A stretch of DNA of 9,207 nucleotides from Accumulibacter sp. (lineage in GTDB: Bacteria > Pseudomonadota > Gammaproteobacteria > Burkholderiales > Rhodocyclaceae), in assembly GCA_031274075.1 (NCBI GenBank), contig JAISQQ010000209.1, positions 1 to 9,207 of the forward strand. The letters run 5' to 3'. Positions within the stretch are counted from its first letter, which is position 1. Every line of letters starts with the position of its first letter. The notes beneath the pieces are model-generated. The model saw nothing but the letters and a program-made list of their open reading frames with translations. It ran no database searches and was not told the DNA's origin. A program made the position numbers and the translations under genes. Shown here in pieces: positions 1 to 9,207 of this stretch.

Positions 1-195
1 GCTGATCTCCGTCTGGCTTTCGTTCCAGTGGACATCGTAGATTTCCGGCATTTCACCGTCATAGGCATCGACGACGGAAACGGATAGTTCTCCGTTTGTG
101 ACCGAGAACGTGAACTCGATGTCGGAGAACCCGTCGCAGTGCTTCCAGGCGCCGGCGATGCGTCCATTTTGACTGAGGGCTACGACATTGCTCAT
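1..195 (-). CDS. Hypothetical protein of second integron cassette (5' part only)
   Basis: Reading the minus strand from an ATG at 195, 65 codons stay open to the window edge, so the C-terminus is missing. The protein starts MSNVVALSQNGRIAGAWKHC and continues with alternating hydrophobic and polar residues suggestive of beta strands, followed by an acidic stretch (DAYDGEMPEIYD, residues 46-57). I see no signal peptide, membrane segment or catalytic motif, and I do not recognise a family. The start is chosen because the ATG follows the attC right core directly (GTTAGGCATCACATG), the usual spacing for a first gene after a cassette junction. There is no clear Shine-Dalgarno sequence, which is common for cassette genes. 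It reads in the same direction as the HNH gene and pntAB. Function unknown; cassette ORFs are often orphans. Confidence 0.6.
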   Translation of the reverse strand, partial: MSNVVALSQNGRIAGAWKHCDGFSDIEFTFSVTNGELSVSVVDAYDGEMPEIYDVHWNESQTEIS

Positions 196-200
196 GTGAT

Positions 201-263
201 GCCTAACGTGGAGCTAAGGGACGCCGCATGTTTGCGGCGTCCCGCTTGAGCGCAGGGTTAGCC
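201..263 (-). other. attC recombination site (59-base-element type) between two gene cassettes
   Basis: On the minus strand the site runs from GGCTAAC (R'', 263-257) to GTTAGGC (R', 207-201). R' fits the integrase core consensus GTTRRRY. Between them lies an imperfect palindrome: GGGACGCCGCA (243-233), loop AACA, TGCGGCGTCCC (228-218), an 11-bp perfect stem. Outside it the left arm has GCTCAAG where the right arm has only GCT-AAG (read as reverse complement). That unpaired C matches the extrahelical base of known attC L'' boxes and sets the orientation as minus, the same as the genes. The HNH stop codon TAA (260-258) lies inside R'', as is typical for cassettes. R'' and R' mismatch at one base, expected because R' here belongs to the next cassette. 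Confidence 0.87.
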
Positions 264-620
264 TGCGGCATTTCGCTTCCTTGTCTCGACGGCTTTTTTT
301 GCTGTTTGTTTGCGCTTCCGTGTTGCAGCGGCCTTTGCCCCTGCATCCTTCATTCGCTTGCTCCAGATAACACACTTTTCTCGATCTCTCATTAGGACGA
401 TGGTTTCCGTCGGGATCAGGTCGATGTCGAGCATCTTGTGGCAATTGGGGCACAAGATTGCCAGATTTTCCACTACGTTGTTGTCTCGATTGCCATCAAG
501 GTGAGCAACCTCCAATATCTCTGGAACTCCAAACCCACAATAAGCGCAGATCGGAGGGTACGTTTCAAATGCGAGCTTTCGGTAGTTGATGCGCATGTTC
601 ATGGGCTCAAAGCGGGCTAA
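207..620 (-). mobile_element. Integron gene cassette carrying an HNH-nuclease gene
   Basis: Cassettes are cut between G and T of the GTTRRRY core. The upstream edge is the T of TTAGCC at 620-615 (minus strand), preceded by G at 621. The downstream edge is the G at 207 of the attC right core. That gives a unit of about 414 bp holding one gene plus its attC. The cassette's own left end (TTAGCC) and its attC left core (GGCTAAC) are exactly complementary once joined as GTTAGCC, which is what an excised circular cassette should show. By eye the interior is clearly less GC-rich than pntAB. No promoter is apparent inside; expression would rely on an upstream promoter, possibly pntAB read-through. 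Confidence 0.72.
258..602 (-). CDS. Small HNH endonuclease-domain protein with basic C-terminal tail (integron cassette gene)
   Basis: A 114-residue protein. The zinc-binding pairs C19-x2-C22 and C51-x2-C54 flank an HNH-type core: H34 in EVAHLDGN, N46 in the following ENL, and H55 in CPNCHK. This ββα-metal fold cuts or nicks DNA in many nuclease families (homing, restriction, phage packaging, toxins). The sequence does not say which. The last 35 residues are rich in Lys/Arg with a repeated TRKR motif, probably for nucleic-acid binding. The start at 602 (MNMRINYR) is preferred because longer in-frame starts (623, 665) reach outside the cassette, the 623 ATG straddling the cassette edge; 596 is also possible. 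The stop lies within the attC left core. No signal peptide or membrane segment, so presumably cytoplasmic. A role in phage defence is conceivable but unproven. Confidence 0.8.
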   Translation of the reverse strand: MNMRINYRKLAFETYPPICAYCGFGVPEILEVAHLDGNRDNNVVENLAILCPNCHKMLDIDLIPTETIVLMRDREKCVIWSKRMKDAGAKAAATRKRKQTAKKAVETRKRNAAG

Positions 621-633
621 CATAGAGTAGCCC
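614..633 (-). other. Candidate integrase boundary site (attI-like or secondary insertion site)
   Basis: On the minus strand GGGCTA (633-628) and TAGCCC (619-614) form a perfect 6-bp inverted repeat with an 8-nt spacer. The inner copy is part of the core GTTAGCC (621-615) where the HNH cassette begins. A core box with an inversely oriented partner box a few bases upstream is the layout of a simple IntI-binding site. There is no attC-like stem upstream, so this is the outer end of the array. No integrase gene lies in 622-800, so I cannot tell a true attI from an opportunistic site. Confidence 0.42.
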
Positions 634-738
634 CTATGGGAGAGGAGCCGGCGGTGGGGGCGCATTTCGTCAACCTGTACCGCCGCGCCCTCGCCTTGAC
701 AGAGCGGGCATCAGACGCCAGGCATCAAGTCCAGTCAC

Positions 739-755
739 CGGCGGCGAAGCCGCCG
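739..755 (-). terminator. GC-rich hairpin downstream of pntB (weak terminator candidate)
   Basis: CGGCGGC (739-745) and GCCGCCG (749-755) form a perfect 7-bp stem with a GAA/TTC loop, 46 nt after the pntB stop on the minus strand. Neither strand has a T tract after it, so it is not a canonical Rho-independent terminator. It may slow RNA decay or act with Rho. It lies between pntB and the cassettes, so it could limit read-through into them. Confidence 0.3.
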
Positions 756-764
756 CAAGAATTA

Positions 765-792
765 CTGATCCCTGATTCCTGACCCCTGATAC
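765..792. repeat. Four imperfect 7-bp tandem repeats (CTGATNC) after pntB
   Basis: Heptads CTGATCC, CTGATTC, CTGACCC and CTGATAC follow one another without gaps from 765 to 792, with a decayed fifth (CTGGTCG) reaching to 799. The tract ends next to the pntB stop codon at 803-801. It is a small minisatellite-like array with no coding sense that I can see. The rest of 622-800 holds no recognisable gene. Confidence 0.6.
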
Positions 793-800
793 CTGGTCGC

Positions 801-2219
801 TCACTCCAGCGCGGCGTATACCTCTTCCAGCGTCTTCTTGGCGTCGCCGAAGAGCATGCGGTTGTTTTCCTTGTAGAACAGGGGGTTGTCGACGCCGGCG
901 TAGCCGGAGGCCATGCTGCGCTTCATCACGATCGAGGTCTTGGCTTTCCAGACTTCGAGCACCGGCATGCCGGCGATCGGGCTGCCCGGATCTTCCTGGG
1001 CGGCGGGATTGACGATGTCGTTGGCGCCGATCACGATCGACACGTCGGTGGCCGGGAAATCCTCGTTCAATTCGTCCATTTCGAACACGATGTCGTAGGG
1101 CACCTTGGCCTCGGCGAGCAGCACGTTCATGTGGCCGGGCATGCGGCCGGCGACGGGATGGATGCCGAAGCGGACGTTGACGCCCTTTTCGCGCAGCAGC
1201 GAGGTGATCTGGTAGACGGCGTGCTGCGCCTGCGCCACGGCCATGCCGTAGCCCGGGACGATGATCACGTTTTTCGCTTCGCGCAGCAGTTCGGCGGTTT
1301 CCGTCACCGAGATCGGCGTCACTTCGCCGGCCGGTTCGCCGCCGCCGCTGGCCGCCGCTTTCTTCGGCGCGCCGCCGTCGGAACCGAAGCCGCCGGCAAT
1401 GACGCTGATGAAGTTGCGGTTCATGGCGCTGCACATGATGTACGAGAGGATGGCGCCGCTCGAACCGACGAGCGCGCCGGTGACGATCAGCAAGTCGTTG
1501 CCGAGCATGAAGCCGGTGGCCGCCGCCGCCCAGCCCGAGTAGCTGTTGAGCATCGACACCACCACCGGCATGTCGGCGCCGCCGATGGCCATGACCATGT
1601 GCACGCCGAAGGCCAGCGAGACGACGGTCATCACCACCAAGGGCGCCATGCCCTGGGAGACGGTCTCGGCGTTCAGGAAGCCGTGGCCGAAGTAGATGAC
1701 GATCAGGAGGCCGGCCAGGTTCATCAGGTGACGGCCGGGCAGCAGCACGGGCTTGCCGCCGATCTTGCCGGAAAGCTTGCCGAAGGCGATCACCGATCCC
1801 GAGAAGGTCACCGCGCCGATCAGGATGCCGACGTAGATCTCGACTTCGTGGATCGTCTTTTCGGCGCCGCCGAGCGCGATCGAGGTGTCGATGTAGCTGG
1901 TGTAGCCGACCAAGCAGGCGGCGAGGCCGACCAGGCTGTGCATCAGGGCGACCAGTTCCGGCATCTGCGTCATCTGCACGACGCGCGCGGCGTAGAGGCC
2001 GATCGCGCCGCCGACGACCATCGCGCCGATGATCCAGGGCAGGCCGACGGAACTGACGACGTGCGGCCCGAATACGGTCGCCAGCACGGCGATGACCATG
2101 CCGATGATGCCGTAGATATTGCCGCGGCGCGAGGTTTCCTGGTTGGAGAGACCGCCGAGGCAGAGGATGAAAAGGATGGTGGCTCCGAGGTAGGAGACGG
2201 TGGACAGACCTGTAGACAT
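801..2219 (-). CDS. pntB: NAD(P) transhydrogenase subunit beta
   Basis: A 472-residue membrane protein (E. coli PntB is about 462). With PntA it forms the inner-membrane transhydrogenase that couples inward proton flow to hydride transfer from NADH to NADP+. Residues 1 to about 265 are a series of hydrophobic helices (domain II). H94 in MPELVALMH and N225 in SMLNSYSGW match the conserved His and Asn of the proton path. After a Gly/Ala/Lys linker (about 280-300) comes the NADP(H)-binding domain [15 protein letters not shown] (321-332), [15 protein letters not shown] (351-365), [11 protein letters not shown] (397-407) and KRSM (433-436). The gene follows pntA after 11 nt. Its ribosome site GGAG (2230-2227) abuts the pntA stop and lies 7 nt before ATG, so the two are surely cotranscribed. 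No damage seen; all hallmark motifs are intact. Confidence 0.97.
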   Translation of the reverse strand: MSTGLSTVSYLGATILFILCLGGLSNQETSRRGNIYGIIGMVIAVLATVFGPHVVSSVGLPWIIGAMVVGGAIGLYAARVVQMTQMPELVALMHSLVGLAACLVGYTSYIDTSIALGGAEKTIHEVEIYVGILIGAVTFSGSVIAFGKLSGKIGGKPVLLPGRHLMNLAGLLIVIYFGHGFLNAETVSQGMAPLVVMTVVSLAFGVHMVMAIGGADMPVVVSMLNSYSGWAAAATGFMLGNDLLIVTGALVGSSGAILSYIMCSAMNRNFISVIAGGFGSDGGAPKKAAASGGGEPAGEVTPISVTETAELLREAKNVIIVPGYGMAVAQAQHAVYQITSLLREKGVNVRFGIHPVAGRMPGHMNVLLAEAKVPYDIVFEMDELNEDFPATDVSIVIGANDIVNPAAQEDPGSPIAGMPVLEVWKAKTSIVMKRSMASGYAGVDNPLFYKENNRMLFGDAKKTLEEVYAALE

Positions 2220-2230
2220 GTTTTATCTCC

Positions 2231-3820
2231 TTACTTGCGGAACATTTCCAGCATGCGCCGGGTGACGGCGAAACCGCCGAACATGTTGATCGTGGCCAGC
2301 GCCAGCGAAACGACCGCCAGCCAGCGGATGATTTCGCCGGGCCGGGAGACGCCTTCGGCCAGCGGCGGGGCGATCTGCACCAGCGCGCCGATGGCGATGA
2401 TGCTGCTGACCGCGTTGGTCACGCTCATCAGGGGCGTATGCAGCGACGGCGTGACGTTCCAGACGACCATGTAGCCGACGAAGCAGGCCAGCACGAAAAC
2501 CGTGAGGTGGCCAAGGAACGCGCCCGGCGCGTAGGCGCCGATCAGCCAGAACAGCAGCGCACCGGCGGCGAACACGATGGACATCGCCTTGGGAGACATC
2601 GGCTCGCCCTTCTTCCCGTGGCCGGAAGCCTTCTTGGCGGCGGGCGTCGGCGCGGCGACGGGCCTGGCCGCGGGCGGGGCGGCGAGCTTGAGCGGCGGCG
2701 GCGGCCAGGTGATCTCGCCGTCCTTGATCACCGTCAGGCCGCGGATGGCGTCGTCTTCCATATTGACGTTGATCACGCCGTCCTTGGTCTTGCACAGCTC
2801 CTCGGTCAGGCGCAGCAGGTTGTTGGCGTAGAGCATCGAAGCCTGCCGGGCGAGGCGGCTGGGCAGGTCGGTGTAGCCGATGATGGTGACGCCGTGCTTG
2901 ACCACGGCCTTGCCAGGCTCGGTCAGCTCGCAGTTGCCGCCCTGCTCGCCGGCCATATCGACAATGACGCTGCCCGCCTTCATGCTCTTCACCATCTCGG
3001 CGGTGATCAGCTTGGGAGCGGGCTTGCCGGGGATCAGCGCGGTGGTGATGATGATGTCCGCCTCCCTGGCCTGCTTGGCGTACATTTCGCGCTGCGCCTG
3101 CTGGAAGCCCTCGCTCATGACCTTGGCGTAGCCGCCGCCGCCCGAGCCTTCTTCCTCGTAGTCGACCTTGACGAATTCGCCGCCGAGCGACTTGACCTGG
3201 TCGGCGACCTCGGCGCGGGTGTCGTTGGCGCGCACGATGGCGCCCAGGTTGGCGGCGGTGCCGATCGCCGCCAGGCCGGCGACGCCGGCGCCGGCGATGA
3301 ACACCTTGGCCGGGGGAACCTTGCCGGCGGCGGTCATCTGGCCGTTGAAGAAGCGGCCAAAGGCGTTGGCGGCCTCGATCACCGCGCGGTAGCCGCTGAT
3401 CCCGGCGGTAGAGGTCAGGGCGTCCATCTTCTGCGCGCGGCTCAACTGGCGCGGCAGCGAATCGATGGCCAGCACGGTCGCCTTGCGGGCGGCCATCTGC
3501 TGCATCAGCTCGGGGTTCTGCGCCGGCCAGATGAAGGAGATCAGGGTGCCGCCTTCGCGCAGCAGCCCGACTTCTTCAGTGCTCGGGCCGCGCACCTTGA
3601 GCACGATGTCCGACGACGCCCAGAGCGCCGCCGCGTCAGCGGCGATTTCGGCCCCGGCGGCGCGGTAGGCGTCGTCGTTGAAGTTGGCGCGCTCGCCGGC
3701 GCCGGACTCGATCGAGACCTTGAATCCGAGCTTGATCAACTTCTCCACGACATCGGGAACGGTGGCGACGCGCTTCTCCCCTGGGAAAACCTCACGTGGA
3801 ACTCCGATACTTAGTGACAT
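2231..3820 (-). CDS. pntA: NAD(P) transhydrogenase subunit alpha (alpha-1 and alpha-2 fused)
   Basis: A 529-residue protein. Residues 1 to about 372 are the NAD(H)-binding domain I, with GVPRE near the N-terminus, the loop RAQKMD (128-133), the Rossmann glycine motif GAGVAGLAAIG (177-187), D200 after the second strand, TTALIPGKPAPKLIT (259-273) and GGNC (294-297). A Pro/Ala/Lys-rich linker (about 373-408) leads to four membrane helices (about 412-429, 434-455, 467-486, 497-516) ending in a basic RRMLEMFRK tail, as in fused E. coli-type PntA. Many other bacteria encode these halves separately as PntAA and PntAB. I chose the ATG at 3820, not the in-frame ATG at 3832, because GGAG (3830-3827) sits 6 nt before it; the longer form would add only four residues. 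One oddity: PRQLSRAQ (123-130) is one residue longer than the PRISRAQ of the E. coli and Rhodospirillum proteins as I recall them. Confidence 0.96.
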   Translation of the reverse strand: MSLSIGVPREVFPGEKRVATVPDVVEKLIKLGFKVSIESGAGERANFNDDAYRAAGAEIAADAAALWASSDIVLKVRGPSTEEVGLLREGGTLISFIWPAQNPELMQQMAARKATVLAIDSLPRQLSRAQKMDALTSTAGISGYRAVIEAANAFGRFFNGQMTAAGKVPPAKVFIAGAGVAGLAAIGTAANLGAIVRANDTRAEVADQVKSLGGEFVKVDYEEEGSGGGGYAKVMSEGFQQAQREMYAKQAREADIIITTALIPGKPAPKLITAEMVKSMKAGSVIVDMAGEQGGNCELTEPGKAVVKHGVTIIGYTDLPSRLARQASMLYANNLLRLTEELCKTKDGVINVNMEDDAIRGLTVIKDGEITWPPPPLKLAAPPAARPVAAPTPAAKKASGHGKKGEPMSPKAMSIVFAAGALLFWLIGAYAPGAFLGHLTVFVLACFVGYMVVWNVTPSLHTPLMSVTNAVSSIIAIGALVQIAPPLAEGVSRPGEIIRWLAVVSLALATINMFGGFAVTRRMLEMFRK

Positions 3821-3826
3821 TCCTAT

Positions 3827-3830
3827 CTCC
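3827..3830 (-). promoter_or_regulatory. Ribosome binding site deciding the pntA start
   Basis: GGAG on the minus strand with 6 nt to the ATG at 3820. It overlaps the alternative upstream ATG at 3832-3830, which itself has no Shine-Dalgarno sequence. This favours MSLSIGVPRE as the real N-terminus. Confidence 0.7.
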
Positions 3831-3843
3831 ATGATTCGCTTCG

Positions 3844-3861
3844 AAAAAGGCGGGAACCGCC
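3844..3861 (-). terminator. Terminator-like hairpin in the pntA leader (possible attenuator)
   Basis: On the minus strand GGCGG-TTC-CCGCC is followed at once by TTTTT (3848-3844). The stem is short (5 bp, all G/C) but the hairpin plus U tract is the standard Rho-independent layout. It ends 23 nt before the pntA start, so any pntA transcript starting upstream must pass it. The stem is near the minimum length, hence the modest confidence. Confidence 0.4.
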
Positions 3862-3952
3862 GACAACGCCGTTCCGGCCGCTCAGGTGAATCGCCGCTCC
3901 GGTCAGAGACCCGACCCGCGCGCCCGGCGAAACCGCCGGCCGGGGCACTACG

Positions 3953-3980
3953 CGCTTGCTGGCAAGTGAGTTTGCAAGCG
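3953..3980. repeat. Inverted repeat CGCTTGC / GCAAGCG
   Basis: CGCTTGC (3953-3959) and GCAAGCG (3974-3980) are perfect inverted copies with 14 nt between. A third half-site GGCAAG (3961-3966) lets CTTGC pair alternatively with the nearer GCAAG. Possible operator or alternative-hairpin element upstream of pntA; no regulator can be named. Confidence 0.4.
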
Positions 3981-3991
3981 TGAAGTGTGTC

Positions 3992-4011
3992 TACGTGTCG
4001 ATACGTGTCGA
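3992..4011. repeat. Perfect 10-bp tandem direct repeat TACGTGTCGA x2
   Basis: TACGTGTCGA occurs at 3992-4001 and again at 4002-4011 without a gap. A spacing of 10 bp, about one helical turn, would place two protein molecules on the same DNA face. A degenerate related word (GTGTGTC) precedes at 3985-3991. Candidate regulator site, identity unknown. Confidence 0.55.
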
Positions 4012-4023
4012 AAACCGGATCAC

Positions 4024-4057
4024 TCGATGTTTATCGTAATTGATTACTGTCCATCGA
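4024..4057. repeat. Nested inverted repeat in AT-rich control region
   Basis: Outer arms TCGATG (4024-4029) and CATCGA (4052-4057) enclose inner arms GTAAT (4036-4040) and ATTAC (4043-4047), all perfect, with the two centres one base apart. The compact dyad is typical of a dimeric regulator's operator, though arms this short can arise by chance. Confidence 0.4.
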
Positions 4058-4067
4058 ATTAAGCTTT

Positions 4068-4098
4068 ACTTTATCATGTCTTGCTTGTCCGATAAAGT
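4068..4098. repeat. 8-bp inverted repeat ACTTTATC / GATAAAGT
   Basis: ACTTTATC (4068-4075) and GATAAAGT (4091-4098) are perfect inverted copies separated by 15 nt. This is the longest perfect dyad of this spacing that I found in the intergenic region. It could be an operator for either divergent operon or a stem in an upstream transcript. Confidence 0.42.
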
Positions 4099-4149
4099 GC
4101 ATTCGCCGCGCCTGGAACGCCGTCATTTTACGAAAAATCCCGAGTTCGT

Positions 4150-4168
4150 GACAATTTGGAATATTGTC
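4150..4168. repeat. Operator-like dyad GACAAT-N7-ATTGTC
   Basis: A 19-bp element with 6-bp perfect inverted arms and a 7-nt centre, about 45 bp upstream of the -10-like box at 4212. Size and symmetry suit a helix-turn-helix dimer. The regulator is unknown, and no regulator gene lies in the window. Confidence 0.4.
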
Positions 4169-4211
4169 GTGCTTTTTGCGAATCACATCAAAAACGGCGG
4201 GCGTTTCGGGA

Positions 4212-4217
4212 TATACT
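4212..4217 (+). promoter_or_regulatory. Possible -10 box for gltB
   Basis: TATACT matches the sigma-70 -10 consensus at five of six positions and lies in the AT-rich part upstream of gltB. No acceptable -35 hexamer sits 16-18 nt upstream, so it would need an activator. Transcription from here would begin near 4224 and run through the hairpin at 4254-4276. Confidence 0.28.
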
Positions 4218-4253
4218 CCAAAAGACACTTCGTAGACTTCAACTTCATGAGAG

Positions 4254-4276
4254 AGCTGGCTGACGCCGGCTTTTTT
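4254..4276 (+). terminator. Rho-independent terminator-like hairpin in the gltB leader
   Basis: AGCTGGC (4254-4260), loop TGAC, GCCGGCT (4265-4271) form a 7-bp stem with one G-U pair. Six Ts (4271-4276) follow directly, the first of them shared with the stem. The shape is canonical for plus-strand termination; on the minus strand there is no T tract. It ends 58 nt before the gltB GTG. Either it attenuates gltBD or it ends a short upstream transcript such as a small RNA. Confidence 0.58.
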
Positions 4277-4322
4277 GATGTGCGGGAGAGGTCCTGTCTT
4301 TGTGCGGTTTCTTGGTTTCCAT

Positions 4323-4326
4323 GAGG
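4323..4326 (+). promoter_or_regulatory. Ribosome binding site deciding the gltB GTG start
   Basis: GAGG with 8 nt to the GTG at 4335. This supports a non-ATG start that gives a 21-residue propeptide before the catalytic Cys. Confidence 0.6.
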
Positions 4327-4334
4327 ATTCGAGC

Positions 4335-9014
<4,680 letters not shown>

Positions 9015-9016
9015 AA

Positions 9017-9207
9017 ATGGGAAAGCCGAATGGTTTCTTGGAGCGCCAGCGCCTGGCAGAGGCGTATGAGCCGGCGCCAGTCCGCCTGAAGCACTATCGC
9101 GAGTTCGTCGCCACGCTCAACGACGAACAGACGCGCGTGCAGGGATCGCGCTGCATGGATTGCGGCATCCCGTTCTGCAACAACGCCTGCCCGGTCAACA
9201 ACATCGT
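9017..9207 (+). CDS. gltD: Glutamate synthase (NADPH) small subunit (5' part only)
   Basis: The first 63 codons are present; the rest lies beyond the window. GltD takes electrons from NADPH through FAD and 4Fe-4S clusters and passes them to GltB. The visible part shows the N-terminal cluster-binding motif C46-x2-C49-x4-C54-x3-C58-P at [18 protein letters not shown], characteristic of GltD and related FAD/Fe-S oxidoreductases. The upstream segment [13 protein letters not shown] with the later [13 protein letters not shown] helix also fits GltD. ATG lies 2 nt after the gltB stop, with GGAGG (9002-9006) 10 nt before it, inside the end of gltB, so the two are translated from one mRNA. The NADPH- and FAD-binding Rossmann domains cannot be checked here. 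Confidence 0.93.
   Translation, partial: MGKPNGFLERQRLAEAYEPAPVRLKHYREFVATLNDEQTRVQGSRCMDCGIPFCNNACPVNNI

Larger units (their letters stand above)
3821..4334. promoter_or_regulatory. Divergent control region between pntAB and gltBD
   Basis: A 514-bp stretch with no convincing gene separates the two divergent operons. By hand count 3841-3960 is about 71% GC and 4021-4260 about 43%, a sharp step. The AT-rich side contains several inverted repeats, a -10-like box and a terminator-like hairpin; the GC-rich side has a terminator-like hairpin facing pntA. I do not find good -35/-10 pairs or a clear sigma-54 site for either operon. Two overlapping opposite ORFs of about 100 codons cross the AT-rich half, but neither has a recognisable motif or ribosome site. 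Confidence 0.75.

Noticed and set aside
218..243. The 11-bp hairpin after the HNH gene as a transcription terminator
   Set aside because: No T tract follows on the minus strand, and the hairpin is fully explained as the central stem of the attC site.
636..782. Plus-strand 48-codon ORF from ATG 636 at the place where intI would be expected
   Set aside because: It shows no tyrosine-recombinase similarity, ends within the CTGATNC heptad repeat, and has low-complexity Ala/Pro composition.
1131..2474. Long plus-strand open frames opposite pntB and pntA (also 2438-3814)
   Set aside because: Low-complexity His/Asp/Arg/Gly products typical of antisense frames in GC-rich genes; the opposite strand encodes clear PntA and PntB.
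4257..4271. A sigma-54 -24/-12 promoter before gltB (TGGC...GGCT)
   Set aside because: The GG-to-GC distance is one base off the required spacing and the GC overlaps the hairpin stem.
4275..4334. Longer gltB N-terminus from ATG 4275
   Set aside because: The added 20 residues (beginning MMCGRGPVF) do not resemble GltB propeptides, the ATG abuts the terminator T tract, and the GTG at 4335 has a proper ribosome site.

Overview
The window looks like a chromosomal segment of a GC-rich proteobacterium. The Pnt and GltB proteins resemble their gamma/betaproteobacterial counterparts, and a betaproteobacterium such as a member of the Rhodocyclales is my best guess. That taxonomic placement is inference from protein style, not a search result.

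Layout. (1) Positions 1-621, minus strand: two integron-type gene cassettes reading toward the left edge. The first carries a complete small HNH-nuclease gene and the second a truncated gene of unknown function. A 63-nt attC site separates them, and its left half contains the HNH stop codon. No integron integrase gene is visible. (2) Positions 622-800: non-coding junction with an inverted-repeat boundary site, a GC-rich hairpin and a short 7-bp tandem repeat. (3) Positions 801-3820, minus strand: pntA-pntB, the proton-translocating NAD(P) transhydrogenase, with pntA carrying fused alpha-1 and alpha-2 parts. (4) Positions 3821-4334: a 514-bp divergent control region. It is GC-rich near pntA and AT-rich (about 43% GC over 4021-4260) near gltB. 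It is full of inverted and direct repeats and has a terminator-like hairpin in front of each operon. (5) Positions 4335-9207, plus strand: gltB (complete) and gltD (first 63 codons), the NADPH-dependent glutamate synthase.

How the genes fit together. The transhydrogenase uses the proton gradient to make NADPH from NADH, and GltBD consumes NADPH to turn glutamine plus 2-oxoglutarate into two glutamates. A divergent arrangement around a shared control region would let NADPH supply and nitrogen assimilation be coordinated; this is inference. The cassettes lie co-directionally downstream of pntB and may be expressed by read-through from it.

The most unusual parts are the integron cassettes sitting next to housekeeping genes without an integrase in view, and the paired terminator-like leaders of the two divergent operons.
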